Source of the DNA: Nonomuraea zeae
GTDB lineage: Bacteria > Actinomycetota > Actinomycetes > Streptosporangiales > Streptosporangiaceae
Assembly (NCBI RefSeq): GCF_005889725.1
Contig: NZ_VCKX01000054.1
Coordinates: 1 to 51,688 of the forward strand
Length of the DNA: 51,688 nt
Reading direction: 5' to 3'
Shown: piece after piece, positions 1 through 6,925 of the stretch
Layout: every line of letters starts with the position of its first letter
How positions within the stretch are numbered: position 1 is the stretch's first letter
Notes under the pieces: generated by a model
Database searches by the model: none
What the model was told of the DNA's origin: nothing
Seen by the model: the letters and a program-made list of their open reading frames with translations, nothing else
Program-made: the position numbers and the translations under genes

Positions 1-2547
1 GGCGGTCTCGGCGGGCAGGACCGACAGCACGCCCGCCAGATCCGCCGCGAACGCCGCGTCACCGCCCGCCGCCTCGAACGCCTGGACGGCCTCGCCCAGC
101 CGCCCGACCTCCAGCAGCGCGCACGCCAGGTTGTGGTGCGCCCGCGCCGCCGCGTCCGCGTACCTCGGGTCGTACTCGGCCAGGATGCGATACCTGGTCG
201 CCGCCTCCTGCGCCGTCTTGAGCGCGCTGCCGGGCTCGCTCGCGAGCAGCAGGCAGGCCGCCAGGTTGAACAGCGCCTCGGCGTGCCCGGCGGCCTCCTC
301 GTACGGGGGAGCCGCGGCGAAGATCTCCACCGATTGGGCGGCCGCGACGACGGCCTCGCCCACCCGGCCCACGGCCGCCAGCCGGCCCGACAGCAGGGAC
401 AGAGCCCCGGCCAGCTCGGTCGGCTCACCCGACACCCGCCGATGCCGGACCGCCAGCTCGGCGAGCGTCACCCCGAGGGCACGCGACCCCAGCGACGTGT
501 CCCGCCGCGGCGGCGTCGAGGCCCCGGCCGCTCCCGCCACCTCCCCAGCCGGCTCCGGCAGGCCGGGGAACAGCCCCAGCACGGCGTTGAGCACGTCCCC
601 GAGCCGCGTCCCCGGCGCGGCCGCGGCCTCCGCGGTCAGCCGGCCGATCCTGGCCGAGAGCAACGAACGCAGCGCCGACCTGACCCGCTCCCTGTTCGCG
701 GCCAGCCGCAGGACGTCGAGCATCCGCACGAGGTGCCGGAGCGTGCGGCCTTCATCGTCGTGCAGGGCGAGCACGAGCGCGTCCAGACCGTCCGTCTCGT
801 CCAGGAGCTGCTCGGCCACGACGTCGGGACCGAGCGGGGACAGCCGCTCGGCGCCGGGGAAGATCTGGCCCAGCCAGCCGCCCATGTGCGCGGCCCGGCC
901 ACGGAGCCCGGCCGTGCTCATCGCCCGGCCCCGGAGCCCCGGCACGGCCGTCAGCAGGCCGGGCAGCTCCGCCGTCGTGGGCGCGGTCAGGGTGAGCACC
1001 GCCACGGCCTGCCGCATCGTCACGTCATCCACCCGCTCGTACCCCTGCGGCCAGACTCGCGCCCATTGAGCGCACTCGCGGGCCAGGAACCGTTCGAGCA
1101 GCTCTCCGCCGACCACGCCCGTGCCGGGTCCGCGCGCCTCCTCCCGTTCCGGCTCCGCGTCCTCGCCCCCGTCGCGCAGCCGCATCAGCGCGGCCAGGTG
1201 GACGTGCAGCGGCAGGCCGTGGTCCGGGTCGTCGAGGCGCGGCGGGCCGGGCAGCACGGCCCTGCTGGGCGCGAACGCCTTCATGGCGGCCCGCGCGTGC
1301 TCGGCGCGCTCGCCCAGGGTGAGCGGATGGCCGTTGAGCTGGATGGTCGTGGTCGTGAGCCGTCTCAGCCACCCGCCCGAGGCCGTGTCGAGGCGCCGCC
1401 GCCACTCCGCCTCGGCGGGCTCGCGGGTCACCAGCAGGAGCCGTACCAGGGGGTTGCGCCCGTGCTTGGCCAGCCGCCGTACCAGCTCGCCCACCAGCGG
1501 CGCGGACGGCTCGGGGTGGTCGATGACGAGCAGGGCCGGGCGTAAGGCGTTCAGGGTGGTGGCGCGTTCGGCCAGGGGGCCGCAGACGGCGTCCAGCGGG
1601 AGGAACCCGGCGTCCCACCCCGCCTCCGCCAGCTCCGCGCACAGCTCGCCCGCCAGCCGGGTCTTGCCCGTGCCGCCGCGGCCGGTCAGGACCGCGATCG
1701 ACAGCGCGGCGGGCTCGGCCGCCCAGGCCCGCAGCTGCGCCAGCTCCTCCTTCCGCCCCAGGAACGGCACCACCGCGTGCCGCGCCATCAGCAGCATCCA
1801 GTCGGGGCAGTCCGGCGGCAGCGGGAGGCGAGCCGGTGACAGCAGGCCGGAGAGGGTCACAGAAGGCTCGCCCTCCGCCACGCTCTCCAGTTGCCCGGGC
1901 GCCACGCCGGCCAGCTCGCGAAAGCGCTCGTCGCCCAGCAGCGCCGTCACGGGGACGGCGTCGAGGCGGCGCTGGATGTATCCGGCGGGGCCGGCCGTGA
2001 TCACGCCGATGAGCTGTCCGGCGGGCTCGGCGAGCAGCACGGCGCCCGACATGCCGTGCCAGAGGGAGGCGGGCACCGACTCGGGCTCGGGGCTGAGCAC
2101 GCTGACCCCCAGCGCCTTCGACACCGCGCCTGTCGGGGTGTCGACCAGGCCGGACAGCGTCTCCGCCGGCCTGAACCCGGCCCGCTGCCGCGCCTGCGGA
2201 AAGCCTCGGGCCACGCAGCGCAGCCGGTAGCCGGACCGCTCGCCGGCGACCCGGGCCCAGCGCACGTGCTCGATGCCGGGCAGCTCGCCCCACGGCGCGT
2301 CGGCCACCCGCAGCAGCACCGCGCCCGACCCGCCACGCCCGCGCCACACCTGCTCGGCCGCCACCCAGCGGGCGGACCACGGCGGGCGGACGTGACACGG
2401 CGCGCCGGGATCGACCACGCTCCCGGAGGTCAGCACGAGATCGGCACCGATCGCGTAACCCGACCCGGTCATGCCGACGAGGTCGTCATGACCCGAGTAG
2501 ACCTCGACGACCCGTTCGAGCCCGAGGCGGTGTGGTGGCGTGTCCAT
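1..2547 (-). CDS. STAND NTPase with trypsin-like N-domain and helical-repeat C-terminus (3' truncated)
   Basis: The frame opens at ATG 2547 and runs off the window edge, giving 849 residues with no stop. Residues about 20-190 resemble an S1 trypsin-like peptidase: a GSGYAIGADLVLT strand and a GMSGA serine loop (Ser167). The catalytic histidine expected after LVLT is absent, since the sequence is LTSGSVVD with Ser43 at the His position. A STAND/NB-ARC-like ATPase follows, with Walker A GRGGTGKT (Lys295) and Walker B ALLVIDHP (Asp343). From about residue 700 Ala/Leu-rich helical pairs look like TPRs. In the family, peptidase-STAND-TPR proteins are sensor or conflict-system proteins of multicellular actinomycetes. 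Here the N-domain is probably a binding or scaffold module rather than an active protease. No partner gene is visible inside the window. Confidence 0.8.
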   Translation of the reverse strand, partial: MDTPPHRLGLERVVEVYSGHDDLVGMTGSGYAIGADLVLTSGSVVDPGAPCHVRPPWSARWVAAEQVWRGRGGSGAVLLRVADAPWGELPGIEHVRWARVAGERSGYRLRCVARGFPQARQRAGFRPAETLSGLVDTPTGAVSKALGVSVLSPEPESVPASLWHGMSGAVLLAEPAGQLIGVITAGPAGYIQRRLDAVPVTALLGDERFRELAGVAPGQLESVAEGEPSVTLSGLLSPARLPLPPDCPDWMLLMARHAVVPFLGRKEELAQLRAWAAEPAALSIAVLTGRGGTGKTRLAGELCAELAEAGWDAGFLPLDAVCGPLAERATTLNALRPALLVIDHPEPSAPLVGELVRRLAKHGRNPLVRLLLVTREPAEAEWRRRLDTASGGWLRRLTTTTIQLNGHPLTLGERAEHARAAMKAFAPSRAVLPGPPRLDDPDHGLPLHVHLAALMRLRDGGEDAEPEREEARGPGTGVVGGELLERFLARECAQWARVWPQGYERVDDVTMRQAVAVLTLTAPTTAELPGLLTAVPGLRGRAMSTAGLRGRAAHMGGWLGQIFPGAERLSPLGPDVVAEQLLDETDGLDALVLALHDDEGRTLRHLVRMLDVLRLAANRERVRSALRSLLSARIGRLTAEAAAAPGTRLGDVLNAVLGLFPGLPEPAGEVAGAAGASTPPRRDTSLGSRALGVTLAELAVRHRRVSGEPTELAGALSLLSGRLAAVGRVGEAVVAAAQSVEIFAAAPPYEEAAGHAEALFNLAACLLLASEPGSALKTAQEAATRYRILAEYDPRYADAAARAHHNLACALLEVGRLGEAVQAFEAAGGDAAFAADLAGVLSVLPAETA

Positions 2548-2720
2548 GGGGTCCGCCTATGCGCTACGTCCGGACGTGCCGTCCCCCCGATCAGCTTGTG
2601 ATCTCACTATCGCACTATGGCCCAGAAATTTCGCGGCTTGTCGGGCCTTCTTGAAAGGGCGATATATCGACAGTCATCAAACCACGAACCACTCCCGGGG
2701 CAGCCGGCGCAAAGGCGGCG

Positions 2721-3581
2721 TCAAAGGCTTTCCCGCAAGGACTGGAGCAGGGCCTCCGTGGCCGGAGGGTGCGGCGGCTCGCCGTAGACGGCGGCGTACA
2801 CGTGCCTGGTGGACCCGGGCACCTCCGCCACCTCCACCTCCGGGTTGCGATGCGCGCTGAGCGCGAGCCCCGGCAGCATGGTCAGCCCGAGACCCGCCGC
2901 CACCAGCGCCTGCACGGCCACGATGTCGTCGCTGGTGAACGAGATCTGCGGCTCGAACCCCGCCTTCTCGCAGATGTCCAGCAAATGGCTGCGGCACCGG
3001 TCGCAGCCGGCGATCCACGGCGATTCCGCATGGTCGGCGATGGCGCCCGCCGGAGTGCTCGACACCAGGTAGCTGGGGTCGTCGAGGAGGTGGATCAGGT
3101 GCAGGCCGCCGTCCTCGGGGGCGGTGTCGTCGTACCGGAAGATCACCGCGACGTCCACCCGGCCCGCCCGCAGCAGCCTGAGCGCCTCCGGCGGCTCGGT
3201 CTCCGTCAGGTGCAGGCGCAGCCCCGGGTGCTCGCGGGCCAGCACCTTGGCCGCTTTCGGGATGAACGTGCCCAGCGCGGACGGGAAGCCGGCCAGGCGG
3301 ACGCGGCCGGACCGCAGGCCGACGTGGGCGGCGAGCTCGTCGGCCGTGGCGTCGAGCCGGCCGATGATCTCCGCGGCCCGCTCGGCCAGCAGCCGGCCGG
3401 CCTCCGTGAGCCTGATGCCACGCCCGGCGCGCTGGATGAGCCGGGCGCCGGTCTCCGCCTCCAGCCGGGCCAGGTGGTGGCTGACCGAGGGCTGGGAGTA
3501 GTGGAGCTCCTTCGCGGCCGCGGTCAGCGAGCCCTTGCGGGCCACCGCGACGAGGACCCGCAGGCGTACGACGTCCAGCAT
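2721..3581 (-). CDS. LysR family transcriptional regulator
   Basis: This 286-aa protein has the LysR layout. The N-terminal winged HTH (residues about 1-60) contains GSLTAAAKELHYSQPSVSHH. A type 2 periplasmic-binding-like effector domain follows (about 88-280), with the strand GRVRLAGFPSALGTF at its start. It is divergent from the cysteine-dioxygenase-like gene at 3692, with 110 bp between starts, the classic arrangement for a LysR regulator and its target. It most likely senses a small metabolite and controls that gene and itself. The effector is unknown. A Cys pair (CDRC) lies in the effector domain near residue 195. Confidence 0.9.
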   Translation of the reverse strand: MLDVVRLRVLVAVARKGSLTAAAKELHYSQPSVSHHLARLEAETGARLIQRAGRGIRLTEAGRLLAERAAEIIGRLDATADELAAHVGLRSGRVRLAGFPSALGTFIPKAAKVLAREHPGLRLHLTETEPPEALRLLRAGRVDVAVIFRYDDTAPEDGGLHLIHLLDDPSYLVSSTPAGAIADHAESPWIAGCDRCRSHLLDICEKAGFEPQISFTSDDIVAVQALVAAGLGLTMLPGLALSAHRNPEVEVAEVPGSTRHVYAAVYGEPPHPPATEALLQSLRESL

Positions 3582-3583
3582 TC

Positions 3584-3602
3584 ATCAATCGTATCTATCG
3601 AT
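3584..3602. promoter_or_regulatory. candidate LysR binding site
   Basis: An imperfect dyad of the form ATCaATcG...CtATcGAT sits directly upstream of the LysR start in the gap shared with the divergent cupin gene. It is A/T-rich compared with its surroundings. LysR proteins usually bind T-N11-A type dyads in such positions. The assignment rests on location and partial symmetry only. Confidence 0.35.
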
Positions 3603-3691
3603 GGGCCAGAAAACTTCTGTTGGACCTATCGGTCGGGAGGGAGGACCGTAGAAGGGGAAGGCAGATTATCCGTTTTCCCGAGGGGGACAGC

Positions 3692-4222
3692 ATGAATACG
3701 GCCACCGTCACCGCAGTCAGACCGGGACTGGACGCGCTCGTGACCGGCATCTCCGGCATCGTCGCCCAGCGCCAGGAGCCCCGCGAGACCGCGTACGCCG
3801 TCGCCGACCTGCTCCGTGACCGGCTGCCCGGCCTCGACCTCCTCACCGAGCAGGAACGCGCGGGCTCGCCCGTCCAGTACGTGTCCCACTTGCTGCACGC
3901 GCAGGACGACTTCTCGATCGTCGCGGTCGTGTGGCGACCCGGCCAGCACACGGTGATCCACGACCACGTGTCCTGGTGCACGTTCGGGATCCTCAGCGGG
4001 ATCGAGCACGAGACGCTCTACCGGGACATGGGCGACCACCTGGTCGAGATCGGGCGCGCCGACAACCGGCCGGGCGAGGTCAGCGGGTTCGCCCCGCCCG
4101 GGGACATCCACATGGTGCGCAACACGAGCGCGGAGGTGGGGGTGTCCCTGCACGTGTACGGGGCGAACGTCGGCCGGCTCGGCAGCAGCGTGCGCCGCGT
4201 CTACGACCTGCCGGTCAGGTAG
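3692..4222 (+). CDS. cysteine dioxygenase-type cupin protein
   Basis: A 176-aa cupin of the cysteine/thiol dioxygenase family, which oxidises thiols such as cysteine or 3-mercaptopropionate to sulfinates using a three-histidine ferrous centre. The iron ligands are visible: His90 and His92 in VIHDHVSW and His140 in DIHMVRN. Length fits bacterial members. An upstream in-frame start at 3620 exists, but ATG 3692 has a GAGGGGG ribosome site and begins where family homology would. The divergent LysR gene probably controls it. The last 22 bp overlap the 3' end of the opposing hydrolase. Exact substrate cannot be told from sequence. Confidence 0.85.
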   Translation: MNTATVTAVRPGLDALVTGISGIVAQRQEPRETAYAVADLLRDRLPGLDLLTEQERAGSPVQYVSHLLHAQDDFSIVAVVWRPGQHTVIHDHVSWCTFGILSGIEHETLYRDMGDHLVEIGRADNRPGEVSGFAPPGDIHMVRNTSAEVGVSLHVYGANVGRLGSSVRRVYDLPVR

Positions 4223-4851
4223 CCCGTCAGCCGATCGGCCAGCTCCGCGGGCCGGGCGAGCATGGGCGCGTGGCTGCCGCCGATCTCGTCGGGCGTGACG
4301 CCGAGCCGATCGCGGACGACCTCCCGCATGAAGCCGGGCGCGAAGAACCGGTCGTCCGTGCACAGCAGGAACTTCGTCGGGACGTCCGGCCACCCGTCCA
4401 GCGGCCAGGGCTCGTCCATCGCCTTGTCCGCATGCGACCGGCTGCGCGCCAGGGACTCCTCGGCCAGCTCCTTGGGCACGTCGTGCAGGAACAGGCCGAT
4501 CGGGTCGGTCATGTCCACATGGCCGAAGCCCGTGTTGCGCCACCAGTCGGCCGGCCGCTCGCCCGGTGCCGGGATCATGGCCGTGACCATGACGAGCAGC
4601 CCGGCCGGGCGGCGGGCGCAGACCAGCGGGCCGACGAAGCCGCCCCACGAATGAGCCACCACGACCAGGTCACCGCGGTCCCCGACGGCTTCGACCACGG
4701 TGTCGGCGCAGTCGAACAGGCTCGCCGACTCGTCCTCGACCGGCAGGTCCACCGCCACCGTGTCGTGCCCTCTGCCGCGCAGCTCGGGCTCCAGCAGGTG
4801 CCAGTCCCAGGCGGAGCCCCCTCCGCCGTGGATCAGCGCGAACGTCGCCAT
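4201..4851 (-). CDS. alpha/beta-fold hydrolase
   Basis: A 216-aa alpha/beta hydrolase, likely a cytoplasmic esterase. The oxyanion region reads LIHGGGGSAWDW at residues 7-18, and the nucleophile elbow is AHSWGGF (Ser about 69). The acid is probably in LCTDDRFF and the His in GGSHAPML near the C-terminus. It resembles short plant-MeSA-esterase/hydroxynitrile-lyase-like members (EstC or RsbQ-like size) rather than lipases. It ends tail to tail with the cupin gene, with overlapping coding ends. Substrate unknown. Confidence 0.88.
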   Translation of the reverse strand: MATFALIHGGGGSAWDWHLLEPELRGRGHDTVAVDLPVEDESASLFDCADTVVEAVGDRGDLVVVAHSWGGFVGPLVCARRPAGLLVMVTAMIPAPGERPADWWRNTGFGHVDMTDPIGLFLHDVPKELAEESLARSRSHADKAMDEPWPLDGWPDVPTKFLLCTDDRFFAPGFMREVVRDRLGVTPDEIGGSHAPMLARPAELADRLTGYLTGRS

Positions 4852-5079
4852 CTGCGTACCTCCTCCGGAATAGCCCTATGGCCGCGCCCGCAGCCTATGG
4901 CCGCGCCCGCGGCGCCGACGGCTTGGCGGGTCGGCGGCTCGCTGGACTGCGGCGGCGCGGCCGTGGAAGGTGGCAGGGAGGTGGTGCTCCGGTTCCTGGA
5001 GCTGTTCCCCTGTCCGGCGATGAGTTCCGGGCGCCGGGGGAGTCTGCCTAGGCGCAGGACCTTACCGAAGGGAGCGATC
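4852..5079. other. intergenic region with short direct repeat
   Basis: This 228-bp gap lies between divergently oriented hydrolase and PPOX genes, so it must hold both promoters. It contains a 17-bp perfect direct repeat, CCTATGGCCGCGCCCGC, at 4875-4891 and 4894-4910 (period 19). A long open frame crosses the gap on the plus strand but has no recognisable protein features, so I do not call a gene. Confidence 0.5.
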
Positions 5080-5583
5080 ATGGAACCGACCACGGAGCTG
5101 GACGCCCGGTTCAGCGCGGAGAACGCCACTCCTACGCCCTGGGCGCAGGCCCGCGACCAGTTGCAACGGGCCGGCACGTACTGGCTGAGCACCGTGCGCC
5201 CGGACGGCCGCCCGCACGTCACCACGCTGCTGGCGGTCTGGCGGGACGACGCGATCTACTTCTGCACCGGGGCGGAGGAGCAGAAGGGCAAGAACCTCGA
5301 AGCCAACCGCAACGTCGCGCTGACGACCGGCGCCAGCTCGTTGAGCGAGGGGCTGGACCTGGTGGTGGAGGGGGTGGCCGAGCGGGTCACCGACCCCGGC
5401 GACCTCAAGCGCCTGGCCGCGGCCTGGGAGGCAAAGTACGGCGCGGACTGGCACTTCGAGGTCGGCGACGGCGTGTTCGTGAACGTGGCGGGCGGGCCCG
5501 CCCTCGTGTTCAAGGTGGCCCCCGCCAAGGTGCTGGGCTTCCGCAAGGGGGACTACAGCCAGACCCGCTGGCGCTTCCGGTAG
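5080..5583 (+). CDS. PPOX-class (pyridoxamine 5'-phosphate oxidase-like) flavin/F420 protein
   Basis: A 167-aa split-barrel protein of the PNPOx-like superfamily, which binds FMN or F420 and reduces small substrates. Visible features are the strand YWLSTVRPDGRPHVTTL near residues 28-45, then DAIYFCTG and a basic QKGKNLEANRNVALTTG segment typical of phosphate binding, and a C-terminal VLGFRKGDYSQTRWRF that closes the barrel. The ATG is preceded by GAAGGGAG at proper spacing. The gene ends 75 bp before the ArsR gene, separated by a large perfect inverted repeat. Whether the cofactor is FMN, F420 or haem cannot be decided here. Confidence 0.88.
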   Translation: MEPTTELDARFSAENATPTPWAQARDQLQRAGTYWLSTVRPDGRPHVTTLLAVWRDDAIYFCTGAEEQKGKNLEANRNVALTTGASSLSEGLDLVVEGVAERVTDPGDLKRLAAAWEAKYGADWHFEVGDGVFVNVAGGPALVFKVAPAKVLGFRKGDYSQTRWRFR

Positions 5584-5592
5584 CCCCTGGCC

Positions 5593-5646
5593 AGATAGGA
5601 AAGGAAATTTGCGCAAACTGTGTTGCGCAAATTTCCTTTCCTATCT
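5593..5646. promoter_or_regulatory. 24-bp perfect inverted repeat (ArsR operator and/or terminator)
   Basis: Arms 5593-5616 and 5623-5646 are exact reverse complements, separated by 6 bp. Each arm ends in the palindrome TTGCGCAA (5609-5616 and 5623-5630). The element sits 11 bp upstream of the ArsR start and 9 bp after the PPOX stop. It could be a double operator for the ArsR protein, a terminator for the upstream gene, or both. Confidence 0.7.
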
Positions 5647-5657
5647 ACGGTGGAGTC

Positions 5658-6245
5658 ATGGCCGAGGAGAAGACCCACCGCGTCACGGACGTCGACACCC
5701 TCAAGGCGCTGGGGCACCCCCTGCGCATCAAGATCTACCGCGCCCTGTTCGTGGCGGGCACGGCCACCGCCTCACAGCTCGCCGACCAGGTCGGCGAGGC
5801 CGTCTCGCTGGTCAGCTACCACCTGCGCAAGCTCGCCTCGCACGGCATCATCGAGGAGGCGAAGGACGGTCGCGGCGACGCCAGGGAGCGCTGGTGGCAG
5901 CCGGTGTCGACCGTCATCTCCACCCGGGACGAGGACTGGCGCGACGAGCCCGAGCGCGTCGCCGTCCACACCGCCGTGTCGCGGCTCTACGCCCATCAGC
6001 GCACCGAGATGTACGACGCCTACCTCGACTCCAAGGAGTCCTGGGACGACGGCTGGCGCAACTCGGCCTTCGCCTCCGAATACCTGCTGGCGCTCACGTC
6101 CGACGAGCTGCGCCGGCTCGGCGCGGAGATCAACGAGGTCATCGAGAAGTGGCGCGCGCACGGGAAGGCGGCCCGCGAATCAGGGGACACGCAGGGGCGC
6201 GAGAACGTCGCCGCGCACCTGTACGGCTTCCCCTTCCTTATCTGA
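5658..6245 (+). CDS. ArsR-type winged-helix transcriptional regulator
   Basis: A 195-aa regulator. The N-terminal third is an ArsR-like winged helix: LKALGHPLRIKIYRALF, the recognition part VGEAVSLVSYHLRKLASHGIIEE, and the wing DGRGDARERWW. The remaining 110 residues form an acidic/aromatic helical domain longer than in metal-sensing ArsR proteins, and no Cys metal motif is present. It belongs to the larger actinobacterial HTH_20 group, often paired with MFS exporters. Here the partner is instead a 59-aa ORF that starts 9 bp downstream. The upstream palindrome is the likely operator. Confidence 0.9.
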   Translation: MAEEKTHRVTDVDTLKALGHPLRIKIYRALFVAGTATASQLADQVGEAVSLVSYHLRKLASHGIIEEAKDGRGDARERWWQPVSTVISTRDEDWRDEPERVAVHTAVSRLYAHQRTEMYDAYLDSKESWDDGWRNSAFASEYLLALTSDELRRLGAEINEVIEKWRAHGKAARESGDTQGRENVAAHLYGFPFLI

Positions 6246-6254
6246 GGAGGACTG

Positions 6255-6434
6255 ATGTATCCGGAGTTATTCCTGTACGCCGAGAAGGTGCGAGCCGGCG
6301 AGCTGCGTGCCGAAGCGGAGCGTCACCGGCTGTCCAGGCCGTCCGGCTCGGCGGTCCGCAAGTGGGAGACGCGTCTGGGCTGGGCCCTGGTGGAGACGGG
6401 CCTCCGGCTCGTGCACCGGACCACCGCCGGTTAG
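6255..6434 (+). CDS. 59-aa hypothetical protein coupled to ArsR gene
   Basis: A small ORF, ATG 6255 to TAG 6434, preceded by a strong GAGGAGGA ribosome site that directly follows the ArsR stop codon, so the two are probably translated together. The product begins MYPELFLYAEKVRAGELRAE and is a charged, helical, soluble protein with no membrane segment or Cys. Codon 5 is TTA, a codon rare in high-GC actinomycetes and a classic bldA checkpoint. Its stop overlaps the stop of the convergent SnoaL-like gene (shared TTAG). Similar short proteins follow ArsR genes in this group; function unknown. Confidence 0.65.
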   Translation: MYPELFLYAEKVRAGELRAEAERHRLSRPSGSAVRKWETRLGWALVETGLRLVHRTTAG

Positions 6435-6835
6435 TCGAGACCGAGCTGGTGGCGCATGGCCACGGTGTCGCGGATGGCCCAGTGCTCGACGATCCTGCCG
6501 TCCCGTACGCGAATCATGTCCATGCCGCGCACCTCGTACCGGCGGCCTGAGGCCGTGTGGGTGCCGCGACTGAGGTAGATGTTGGATGACAAGTCGTCCG
6601 TCGAGATGTTCTGCTCGACCGTGACGGACACATCGTGAAAGCCCGTCTCGCCGGAGAATGCCTGCTCCCACTTGGCCCGCCAGTCGCGCAGGCCGTGGTG
6701 GTCGCCGTCGGTGCCGCCCCGGTGGTCGATCACGTCGGGGTCGATGAGCGCGAGCGCCTCGTCCATCCGGCCGCTCGCCAGCACCTCGGGATAGAGCTCG
6801 ATGATCCGCCGATGCACTTCGCCCGCTGTCAGCAC
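6431..6835 (-). CDS. SnoaL-like / NTF2-fold ester-cyclase-type protein
   Basis: From GTG 6835 this is a 134-aa protein with the SnoaL-like polyketide cyclase/ester cyclase profile: an N-terminal helix HRRIIELYPEVL, DEALALIDPDVIDH, then barrel strands including GRRYEVRGMDMIRVRDGRI and VEHWAIRD. GTG 6835 is chosen over a start at 6910 because GGAGGAGG lies 7 nt upstream and because 6910 would place the operator inside the gene. It probably binds or converts a small hydrophobic compound. It is divergent from the TetR gene across a double palindrome, so it is a likely TetR target. Confidence 0.82.
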   Translation of the reverse strand: MLTAGEVHRRIIELYPEVLASGRMDEALALIDPDVIDHRGGTDGDHHGLRDWRAKWEQAFSGETGFHDVSVTVEQNISTDDLSSNIYLSRGTHTASGRRYEVRGMDMIRVRDGRIVEHWAIRDTVAMRHQLGLD

Positions 6836-6853
6836 GGCGCCGCCTCCTCCAGC

Positions 6854-6913
6854 TAAGTGGGGAACTCCCCGTTTTTGTTCTGCGGCTACACTAACCGGGG
6901 AATTCCCCACTTA
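6854..6913. promoter_or_regulatory. duplicated palindromic operator between TetR and SnoaL-like genes
   Basis: Two 18-bp elements, 6854-6871 and 6896-6913, are inverted copies with one mismatch. Each contains a palindromic core, GGGGAACTCCCC and GGGGAATTCCCC. They flank the divergent promoter region, one next to each gene. This is the expected operator architecture for a TetR dimer repressing both directions. Confidence 0.72.
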
Positions 6914-6925
6914 ACAAGGAGACCG

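Noticed and set aside
1025..2398. Long minus-strand open frame (457 codons) overlapping the STAND gene
   Set aside because: Out of frame with the STAND gene, which shows Walker A/B and peptidase-loop motifs; the alternate translation is low-complexity Arg/Ala typical of a GC-rich shadow.
3620..3691. Longer N-terminus for the cupin
   Set aside because: The 24 extra residues are not family-like, and the internal ATG 3692 has the better ribosome site.
4875..4910. Attachment site or transposon footprint
   Set aside because: A 17-bp direct repeat at 19-bp period with no integrase, transposase or tRNA nearby; more likely a simple local duplication.
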